Origin: an uncultured Eubacteriales bacterium
GTDB taxonomy: Bacteria; Bacillota; Clostridia; Christensenellales; CAG-917
Length of the DNA stretch: 21,836 nucleotides
Assembly: GCA_900544575.1 (NCBI GenBank)
Contig: UQVO01000021.1
Span: 1-21,836, forward strand
Reading direction: 5' to 3'
Numbering within the stretch: the stretch's first letter is position 1; every line of letters starts with the position of its first letter. Of this stretch, positions 16,101 to 21,836 are shown piece after piece. Below the pieces are notes generated by a model. It did not search any database. It worked only from the letters and a program-made list of their open reading frames with translations, and had not been told where the DNA came from. Position numbers and translations under genes: made by a program.

Positions 16101-17552
16101 TCAATGAACTCCGCCCTGTGCGGACACGGAAAGCAGGTCGTTTTTGAGCTTCCACAGCTTTTCGCTGAGGTCGACCTTGTAATACTGCGTATTGACGACG
16201 CGCTTGTATTCGGGGAAAAACTCCGCCTTCGACTCGTCGTGATGTCTGCCTATCTCTTCCAGCGACGGCATATCGCAGACGACTTTGCCGTCCCTGATTA
16301 TGTCGCGCATAAGTTCCTTGACCGTAAACTCTCTGAACGTCGTACGTTTCCACGTCTGTTCGGGATGGAAAACGGTGAGGGGACGGGACGTATCGACGGT
16401 TTCGTCCGCGAGGCAGATGAGGTCCGCCGCCGCCATACCGCCGCGGTAAATGCGCACCGTCTTTTTTATGCCGGGGTCGGTGGTCTTGTCGTGACTGTCC
16501 GACACCTTGATTTTCGGCACCATTCTGCCGTTCTCCTCAATCGCGCAAAGTTTGTACACTCCGCCGAGGGACGCATTGGAAAAACTCGTGATGAGTTTCG
16601 TGCCTATGCCGTAGACGTCTATCTTCGCGTCCTGCGACGCCAGCGCGAGGAGGACGTTTTCGTCAATGTCGTTGGAGGCGAATATCTTGCAGTCGGAATG
16701 TCCCGCCGCGTCCAGCATTTTGCGCGCTTCGCGGCTGATGTACGCGAGGTCGCCGCTGTCGAGGCGTATGCCTATCGGCTTGTGTCCCGCGGCTTTCAGG
16801 CGGTCAAAGACCTTTATCGCGTTGGGAACGCCGCTTTTCAAGGTGTCGTATGTGTCCACGAGCAGCAGGCAGTTGTCGGGATAAATCTCCGCATACGCTT
16901 CGAACGCTTCGAGTTCGGTGGGGAAAGTCATCACCCAGCTGTGGGAATGCGTGCCCGCCACCGCAATGCCGAACATCTCCCCCGCCAGCACGTTGGACGT
17001 GGAGCGACAGCCGCCTATATACGCCGCGCGTGCGCCGTACGTTCCCGCGTCGGGTCCCTGCGCGCGGCGCAGACCGAATTCGAGTATCTTGGCGTCCGTG
17101 CACGCGCAAAGGCGCGCCGCCGTGGTCGCTATCAGCGTCTGATGGTTGATGAGCGTGAGCAGCGCGGTTTCGATAAGCTGAGCCTCGAATATGGGCGCGG
17201 ATACGGTGAGTATGGGCTCGGACGGAAAAATAACCGTCCCTTCCGGGACTGCACGCAAATCCCCCGTAAAGCGGAACTTCGCAAGCCGTTTCAGGAAGTT
17301 TTCGGGGAATATGCCGAGAGAGCGGAGATAATCCAGGTCGCGTTCGGTAAAACGCAGGTCTTTCAGATATTCCACCGCCTGTTCCAGCCCCGCCGCCACG
17401 GCATAGGAATAGCCGCCGCTGCCGCGGTAAAACAGGTCGAACACCGCCCTTTTCTCGCTCAGTCCCTCTTGCAGATAGCCGTTCGCCATCGTGAGCTGAT
17501 AGAGGTCGGTGAGCATTGTGAGATTGCGCTCTGCCGAAAGAGGCGTCCTCAT
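16101..17552 (-). CDS. pncB: Nicotinate phosphoribosyltransferase
   Basis: Converts nicotinate, PRPP and ATP to nicotinate mononucleotide in the Preiss-Handler salvage route to NAD. The 483-residue length fits the bacterial family. Motifs seen: LTDLYQLTMANGY (14-26, substrate region), FGLRRAQGPDAG (159-170), CRSTSNVLAGEMFG (182-195), GTHSHSWVM (200-208, with His204 the likely phosphorylated histidine), GIRLDSGDL (261-269) and GIGTKL (316-321) for PRPP phosphate binding. I start at the ATG 17550-17552 (MRTPLSAERN), with AAAGGAG at 17559-17565. The frame is open 81 codons further, but that part lies inside lgt and has no family similarity. One base separates the lgt stop from this ATG, so translation is probably coupled. 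It is the last gene of galK-lgt-pncB. Confidence 0.95.
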   Translation of the reverse strand: MRTPLSAERNLTMLTDLYQLTMANGYLQEGLSEKRAVFDLFYRGSGGYSYAVAAGLEQAVEYLKDLRFTERDLDYLRSLGIFPENFLKRLAKFRFTGDLRAVPEGTVIFPSEPILTVSAPIFEAQLIETALLTLINHQTLIATTAARLCACTDAKILEFGLRRAQGPDAGTYGARAAYIGGCRSTSNVLAGEMFGIAVAGTHSHSWVMTFPTELEAFEAYAEIYPDNCLLLVDTYDTLKSGVPNAIKVFDRLKAAGHKPIGIRLDSGDLAYISREARKMLDAAGHSDCKIFASNDIDENVLLALASQDAKIDVYGIGTKLITSFSNASLGGVYKLCAIEENGRMVPKIKVSDSHDKTTDPGIKKTVRIYRGGMAAADLICLADETVDTSRPLTVFHPEQTWKRTTFREFTVKELMRDIIRDGKVVCDMPSLEEIGRHHDESKAEFFPEYKRVVNTQYYKVDLSEKLWKLKNDLLSVSAQGGVH

Positions 17553-17553
17553 T

Positions 17554-18654
17554 TCATTCTCCTTTGTTTCCGCCTTGTTTTTCCCCTTTCGAGGGCTTTT
17601 CGGGCTTATTGTAAATTTTCCAGGGAGTCCTGACCTTGCGGATGTAATCCGCCGACGCGAGGTCGACGAGAGGCACGTCTTCCGCCCCGTAGAATTTCCA
17701 CACAAAGCGGTTGCCCTTCGCAAGCATACGGGTGGCGAACTTATAATTGGCCACGTCGAAGCGGTCGAGTTCCGTGATGCCGAGTTTGCCGTCAAGCACC
17801 GCGCCGTTGACTTTGCGGAAGCTCTGGCGGGTCATACACACGAGGACGTACGCCGCCCCGAGCAGCAGCGCCACGGGCACAATCGCTATGCACGCGTACT
17901 GCGTAATCGGCACCGCGTCTATACGCAGGGATTCCAGCCACGCTCTGCCGAGGAAATACCAGAAGAAATAGCAGAAACCGAGCAATCCGGGGAAGCGTTT
18001 GTTCCTGCGCCACACGGCAAAGAAGATACACGCGCCGATAAAGTTCCACACCATTTCGTAGAAGAATGTGGCGGCGAACCAGCCGGGCACGTTGGAATAC
18101 ACCAGGTCGTGATATTCCGACTCGACCCCGCTGGGGTTGTCAATCCACACCGCAAACGGGAATTTCTGAAAACGCGGGTCGAAAATCGGGATGCCGAACG
18201 CCTCCTGGTTGACGAAATTGCCCAGTCTGCCTATTATCTGCCCCGTCAGCAACGGCACGACCACCAGGTCCACGACATTGCCGAAATTGCACTTCTTGCG
18301 GACGCGGTATGCGAAAATGCTCACACCGATAAGTCCGCCCACAAGTCCGCCGATGATTGTGATGCCGCCGTCCCAAATTGCGATGAGGTCGACGAAATCG
18401 TCCCAGCTTTCCACGGGGAAATACACGTCGGGACGCACGATGACGTAAAACACGCGGCAGAAGATGACCGCCAGCGGTATGACCCAGAGGAAGAGCTCTA
18501 TCGCGTCATCCGTGTTGAGATTTATCCTTTTGCACTCGAAGCATATGATGGTCAGCCCGGCAATCATCCCAATTACTATGATGATGCCGTACCACGCCAC
18601 TTCGAGGTTTCCTATGGTAAAGGCAATCTTGTCTATCGCGGACAGAATATTCAT
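17554..18654 (-). CDS. lgt: Prolipoprotein diacylglyceryl transferase, with C-terminal extension
   Basis: Transfers diacylglycerol from phosphatidylglycerol to the lipobox cysteine of prolipoproteins in the cytoplasmic membrane. The family signature GRLGNFVNQEAFG (142-154, with the essential Arg143) is intact, as are IWDGG (93-97) and GRAWLESLRID (236-246). About seven hydrophobic segments fill residues 8-275. The position of E. coli His103 (HGG) appears to be Ile101 here; Gram-positive enzymes commonly have Tyr there. At 366 residues it is longer than typical Lgt (about 260-300). The extra roughly 85 residues after the last helix form a soluble, mostly basic tail ending in a KGEKQGGNKGE-type stretch, which has no recognised role. 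The start overlaps the galK stop (ATGA, 18651-18654), with GGAGG at 18659-18663. Confidence 0.95.
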   Translation of the reverse strand: MNILSAIDKIAFTIGNLEVAWYGIIIVIGMIAGLTIICFECKRINLNTDDAIELFLWVIPLAVIFCRVFYVIVRPDVYFPVESWDDFVDLIAIWDGGITIIGGLVGGLIGVSIFAYRVRKKCNFGNVVDLVVVPLLTGQIIGRLGNFVNQEAFGIPIFDPRFQKFPFAVWIDNPSGVESEYHDLVYSNVPGWFAATFFYEMVWNFIGACIFFAVWRRNKRFPGLLGFCYFFWYFLGRAWLESLRIDAVPITQYACIAIVPVALLLGAAYVLVCMTRQSFRKVNGAVLDGKLGITELDRFDVANYKFATRMLAKGNRFVWKFYGAEDVPLVDLASADYIRKVRTPWKIYNKPEKPSKGEKQGGNKGE

Positions 18655-19922
18655 ACTTCCTCCGTAAGGGCTATGCGGCAGGCGCCGGGCTCGCGAATCA
18701 AAAGGCGGAACACGTTATCTTTGCCGAACTCGGACTTCAACCATTCGTTTACGGCGTCTGAACGGTCTTTTGCGACAAAAAGCAGGATTGTGCCCGCAAA
18801 TCCGCCGCCGTGAACGCGGCTTGCGAGCACTCCGTCGACGGGCGCGACTTTCGCAAGCGCTTCCTCGATGAGATGGTCGCCGTGAACGGAATAAAGGTTC
18901 TGCAATTTCTCCGCCGAACTCCTGCCCGACTCGTTGACGACGGAAAGGAATGTCCCCTCGTCGCAGTCGCCCACCGCTTTCAGCGCGCGCTCCACTCTCA
19001 CGTTCTCTTCAAAGAAATGTTCGGCGCGGAGCAAGGCGCGCGGCGCGATTTTTCCGCGCAGTCCGTCCTCCGCCGCATAAAACTTTCCGGGTTCGATGTC
19101 GCGGAGCAGTTTGCCTCCGAGTGCCTCCGCGACCGTCTTCATCTCCGCGGGTATCGCGGCGTAATCGTCCGTGAGGTCGCTGTGGTCGCCGCCCGTGGCG
19201 ACGACGAAAATTTCGAGGTCTTCAAAACGCCATACCGCCTTTTCCACCACGGGATTGTCGAAACTGCGGAAATCAATCATATTCACGCCGCCGAGTGCGA
19301 TTGCGCTCTGGTCCATAAGTCCGCTGGGCTTGCCGAAATAGACGTTTTCGGCATACTGCGACGCTTTTGCCTTGAATATCGGGTCGAGCGCTCCGTCGTT
19401 GTAATAATGATTGAGTATCTCTGCGATAATCAGCTCGAACGAACTCGAAGACGACACCCCGCTGCCCTTGGGCACGCAGGAGTCCATACAGGCGGTGAAC
19501 CCGCCCGCGCGCTTTCCCGCACGGACGAAATATTCCGCAACGCCCTTTATAAGCGCGACGGAAGTGCCGAGCTCCGACTGCCTGAAAGCGAGGTCGTCGA
19601 GAGATACGCGAAGCATAGGATAGTTTTCGGATTTCACTTCGATGACGCTGTCGTCGCGCGGAGCAACCGCGCCGAGCGTGTCGACGGTGACCGCTGCGGC
19701 AAGCACTTTGCCCGCGTTATGGTCGGTGTGGTTGCCCACTATTTCGATGCGTCCGGGTGACGAGAAAAATGCGTCGGGCGCGCTGCCGAACGTCTCCGAA
19801 TGACGCTTCGCGAGCTTCGAGAAGCGAGGGGCGGAAGCGGCTGCCGCATCTCCGTACAGAGCGCGCATAACACGCGCGGAAGGCACACAGTTTTCAAAAT
19901 TCTCCGTCGAAATCGTTGCCAT
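18651..19922 (-). CDS. galK: Galactokinase (GHMP kinase family)
   Basis: Phosphorylates galactose at C1 with ATP, the first committed Leloir step. I start at the ATG 19920-19922 (423 residues), with GGAG at 19932-19935, 9 bases upstream. An ATG 15 bases earlier (19937) has no ribosome binding site. GHMP motifs are in order: the galactokinase signature PGRIEIVGNHTDHN (56-69), the ATP loop PKGSGVSSSSSFE (151-163), catalytic Asp204 in GLMDQS, and HGGGFAG (371-377). The signature has Asn64 where classical enzymes have Glu (GEHTDY); that Glu contacts galactose in the L. lactis enzyme, so sugar specificity could differ. It heads the galK-lgt-pncB operon and is divergent from galT. No galE is in the window. 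Confidence 0.92.
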   Translation of the reverse strand: MATISTENFENCVPSARVMRALYGDAAAASAPRFSKLAKRHSETFGSAPDAFFSSPGRIEIVGNHTDHNAGKVLAAAVTVDTLGAVAPRDDSVIEVKSENYPMLRVSLDDLAFRQSELGTSVALIKGVAEYFVRAGKRAGGFTACMDSCVPKGSGVSSSSSFELIIAEILNHYYNDGALDPIFKAKASQYAENVYFGKPSGLMDQSAIALGGVNMIDFRSFDNPVVEKAVWRFEDLEIFVVATGGDHSDLTDDYAAIPAEMKTVAEALGGKLLRDIEPGKFYAAEDGLRGKIAPRALLRAEHFFEENVRVERALKAVGDCDEGTFLSVVNESGRSSAEKLQNLYSVHGDHLIEEALAKVAPVDGVLASRVHGGGFAGTILLFVAKDRSDAVNEWLKSEFGKDNVFRLLIREPGACRIALTEEV

Positions 19923-19944
19923 CGGGAGTTTCTCCATATATAAT
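19916..19944 (+). promoter_or_regulatory. Promoter of galT
   Basis: TTGCCA (19916-19921), exactly 17 bases, then a perfect TATAAT (19939-19944). The predicted start is near 19951. Its -35 overlaps the first codons of galK on the other strand. Confidence 0.65.
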
Positions 19945-19960
19945 GTAAACAGTATTTTTT

Positions 19961-19989
19961 ATGATAACACAGCATTTTGTCGTTTGCAA
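19961..19989 (-). promoter_or_regulatory. Candidate promoter of galK-lgt-pncB
   Basis: Minus-strand TTGCAA (19984-19989), 17 bases, then TATCAT (19961-19966). The predicted start is near 19954, giving a leader of about 32 bases that includes the GGAG used by the 19922 start. It faces the galT promoter. Confidence 0.5.
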
Positions 19990-20015
19990 GGGAAATGCGT
20001 GTGCTCAGAGGTTTT

Positions 20016-21566
20016 ATGTCTCCTCGGAAATCTTTCGAAGAATTGGCAAAAATCAACGTCAACAATCTTGTGGACTACGCCGTGAAGAACCTGCATATGG
20101 ACTCCGCGGACGTCGTTTATGCCACAAATACGCTGCTGGATATGCTGCACCTCACGGAGCCGTCGGACGCTCCCGTCGGAGAATACGACTTTTACGCGTC
20201 GCTCACCGCGCTTTCGGAATACGCGGTGCGCAAAGCAATCTGCGCCGAAAGCGACCGTCTGCTCTTCGAAACGCGCATAATGGGCGCGCTCACGCCCCCT
20301 CCCTCGAAAGTCATTGAAACCTTCGACAACATCGCGGCACACGACGGCAGTATGAAAGCCGCGGAATGGCTGGGCGACCTCTCCGAAAAGTCCGCCTACA
20401 TCCGCCGTCCCGACATCGACCGCAACATACAATGGGAGTACGACAATCCGCGCGGCAAGATTGTCATCACCATCAATCTCGCCAAGCCCGAAAAGACTCC
20501 CGAAGAGGTCAGACGCGCCAAAGAAGCGAAGACGGGCTATCCCAAGTGTCTGCTCTGCGCCGAAAACGTCGGTTTTGCCGGCAATGCGGCACATCCCGCG
20601 CGCCAGACTCTCCGCACGATACCCTTCGAGCTCGACGGCGAAGAGTGGTTTATGCAATTCTCCCCCTTCGTCTATTTCGAACAGCACGTCATCGCCATAG
20701 CGCGCGAACACCGTCCTATGAACGTCACCGCGGCGACTTTCCGCCGTATGCTCGACTTCGTGGACCTCTTCCCCGGCTATTTCATCGGCTCCAACGCCGC
20801 TCTCCCCATCGTGGGCGGCTCCATTCTCGCGCACGACCACTATCAGGGCGGCAAGAAAGTCCTGCCCATCTTCCGCGCGGGCACGCGCAAACACTACCTG
20901 ATGAAGGACTTCCCCGATGTCAACGTTTCCATTGCGGAATGGTACAACTCCGTCGTCAGGCTGGAAAGCAAAAACCGCGCGCAGCTGCTCGGCGCGGCTG
21001 AAATGTTCCGCTCCGCGTGGGAAAACTACACCGACGAAGGCGCAAACGTCATTTGCAGGACGGAGAACGAAGACGGCACCTTCACCCCCCACAACGCGGT
21101 CACGCCCATTGCGTGCTTCAACGACGACGGCGAATATCAGATAAGCCTCATCCTCCGCAACAACCGCACGGACGAGAAACATCCCTTCGGCATCTTCCAT
21201 CCCGCCGCAGAGCTTCACAACATCAAACAGGAAGCGATAGGCATCATAGAAGTTCAGGGGCTGTTCATTCTCCCCGGAAGGTTGCAGCGCGAGTGCGAAC
21301 AGATAAAGGACATCCTGACGGGACGCACCCCCCTCGACTTCAAGTCGCTTGCGGAAGAGAGCCATCCCCTCAACAAACACCTCGGTATGATTGCGCAGCT
21401 TGTCGCGGACGGCGGCACGAATATGAAAGAGGAAAAGGCGGCGGAAGCCATCACGGACTACATCAACGTCGCCTGCGAAAAGATACTCGACACCACCGCG
21501 GTGTTCAAGAACGACGCCGACGGTCAGGACCGCTTCGACAGGTTTATACGCACTGTAACGGAATAG
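20016..21566 (+). CDS. galT: Galactose-1-phosphate uridylyltransferase, Gram-positive type
   Basis: Exchanges UMP between UDP-glucose and galactose-1-phosphate, the second Leloir step. At 516 residues it belongs to the long Firmicutes type (about 500) rather than the E. coli type (about 350). Visible motifs: CLLC (178-181), NAAHPARQTLR (190-200), QFSPFVYFEQHVIAI (214-228), EHRPMNVT (231-238), and the diagnostic GGSILAHDHYQGG (267-279, with the active-site histidines 273 and 275). I start at the ATG 20016, preceded by CAGAGG 4 bases away, because the N-terminus then matches the B. subtilis protein length. In-frame alternatives are ATG 19995 (AAGGG only 2 bases upstream) and TTG 19977. The start is thus less certain than the gene. 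It is followed by a strong terminator and divergent from galK. Confidence 0.93.
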   Translation: MSPRKSFEELAKINVNNLVDYAVKNLHMDSADVVYATNTLLDMLHLTEPSDAPVGEYDFYASLTALSEYAVRKAICAESDRLLFETRIMGALTPPPSKVIETFDNIAAHDGSMKAAEWLGDLSEKSAYIRRPDIDRNIQWEYDNPRGKIVITINLAKPEKTPEEVRRAKEAKTGYPKCLLCAENVGFAGNAAHPARQTLRTIPFELDGEEWFMQFSPFVYFEQHVIAIAREHRPMNVTAATFRRMLDFVDLFPGYFIGSNAALPIVGGSILAHDHYQGGKKVLPIFRAGTRKHYLMKDFPDVNVSIAEWYNSVVRLESKNRAQLLGAAEMFRSAWENYTDEGANVICRTENEDGTFTPHNAVTPIACFNDDGEYQISLILRNNRTDEKHPFGIFHPAAELHNIKQEAIGIIEVQGLFILPGRLQRECEQIKDILTGRTPLDFKSLAEESHPLNKHLGMIAQLVADGGTNMKEEKAAEAITDYINVACEKILDTTAVFKNDADGQDRFDRFIRTVTE

Positions 21567-21574
21567 TCGCAGGC

Positions 21575-21658
21575 GCAAGGCAATTTGCACAACACCCCGC
21601 AAGTTATGCGGGGTGTTTGTTTTTATGCCTGCGCCTGCTCTGCGCGTCGTGAAAATGC
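21575..21658. repeat. 84-base direct repeat, copy 1
   Basis: Identical over 84 bases to 21753-21836 (offset 178). It contains the galT terminator and ends in GTGAAAATGC. Flanking bases differ on the left. Here the left flank adds GCAGGCGCA (21569-21577), which pairs with TGCGCCTGC (21630-21638) and makes a larger structure than copy 2 can form. Confidence 0.95.
21592..21624 (+). terminator. Rho-independent terminator of galT
   Basis: Perfect 10-bp stem (21592-21601 with 21607-21616), AGTTA loop, then TTGTTTTT. It lies 25 bases past the galT stop. Confidence 0.93.
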
Positions 21659-21719
21659 GGGGACACTCGTTCGCTCCGCGTTCCTCCACGGGAACTATCG
21701 CTCTCTCGTTCATTTTCAC
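21649..21719. repeat. Inverted-repeat element of about 70 bases
   Basis: GTGAAAATG (21649-21657) is perfectly complementary to CATTTTCAC (21711-21719), with a 53-base interior that contains CTCGTTC twice (near 21666 and 21704). It looks like a small non-coding palindromic repeat. There is no gene in it. Confidence 0.5.
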
Positions 21720-21728
21720 TCCGCGGGG

Positions 21729-21752
21729 GCGGCTTGCGCCGCTTTTCTTTTT
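21729..21752 (+). terminator. GC hairpin with T tract between the two repeat copies
   Basis: 5-bp stem GCGGC (21729-21733) with GCCGC (21738-21742), TTGC loop, then TTTTCTTTTT. A terminator by shape; there is no gene directly ahead of it apart from galT and its own terminator. Confidence 0.45.
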
Positions 21753-21836
21753 GCAAGGCAATTTGCACAACACCCCGCAAGTTATGCGGGGTGTTTGTTT
21801 TTATGCCTGCGCCTGCTCTGCGCGTCGTGAAAATGC
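21753..21836. repeat. 84-base direct repeat, copy 2, cut by the contig end
   Basis: Exact copy of 21575-21658, ending on the last base of the contig. It carries a second copy of the terminator hairpin (about 21770-21802). Either a genuine repeat unit continues beyond the edge, or the assembler duplicated an overlap. Confidence 0.95.

Noticed and set aside
16002..17633. 543-codon plus-strand frame opposite pncB
   Set aside because: It begins before the operon terminator and runs antisense through a clear nicotinate phosphoribosyltransferase; composition is that of a shadow frame.
17553..17795. 81-codon N-terminal extension of pncB
   Set aside because: It lies entirely inside lgt in another frame. 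The family N-terminus (LTDLYQLTMANGY) begins near the ATG at 17552, which has a good ribosome binding site.
19959..21773. 604-codon minus-strand frame opposite galT
   Set aside because: It covers galT completely and starts in the repeat region at the contig end. galT motifs on the plus strand are unambiguous.
21575..21836. CRISPR array at the contig end
   Set aside because: Only two copies, 84 bases long, containing a terminator and with a 178-base period; no short regular repeat-spacer pattern.

Overview
This is a GC-rich bacterial contig end, most likely from a metagenome-derived member of the Bacillota (class Clostridia). The affiliation is inferred from the protein set: pyruvate phosphate dikinase, an AddAB rather than RecBCD nuclease, a Gram-positive type GalT, a DivIVA-type protein, Lgt with the lipoprotein signature, and AGGAGG ribosome binding sites. 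No rRNA, tRNA, CRISPR array, transposase or phage gene is visible. The content is chromosomal housekeeping, and I see no dedicated defence or mobile system. The first 35 bases are Illumina Nextera adapter, not genome. The last 84 bases repeat a sequence 178 bases upstream, so both ends are probably assembly edges.

Layout. ppdK (minus, 282-2924) is divergent from corA (plus, 3172-4131). corA converges through a bidirectional terminator on an unrecognised three-helix membrane protein (minus, 4458-6059). Next comes the addB-addA operon (minus, 12917-6304), with a 4-base GTGA overlap. Divergent from addB is a lipoprotein gene (plus, 13135-14160), followed by a VanZ-like membrane protein (plus, 14431-15096). 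The latter converges on a DivIVA-like coiled-coil protein (minus, 15206-15934). A tight operon galK-lgt-pncB (minus, 19922-16101) is divergent from galT (plus, 20016-21566). The right end holds the galT terminator and repeats.

Functions. PpdK interconverts PEP and pyruvate. CorA imports Mg2+ or other divalent cations. AddAB processes DNA double-strand breaks for recombination. GalK and GalT are two steps of the Leloir galactose pathway (no galE in the window). Lgt lipidates prolipoproteins such as the one encoded here. PncB salvages nicotinate into NAD.

The most informative signals are regulatory. Eight promoter-like -35/-10 pairs can be read by eye; seven have 17-bp spacers and seven have a -35 beginning TTGC. 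Two of them, for addB and the lipoprotein gene, sit so close to the ATG that the mRNAs would be leaderless or nearly so. The galK and galT promoters appear to face each other with start sites about 3 bases apart. These observations also correct the starts of addB, the VanZ-like gene, pncB and galK.
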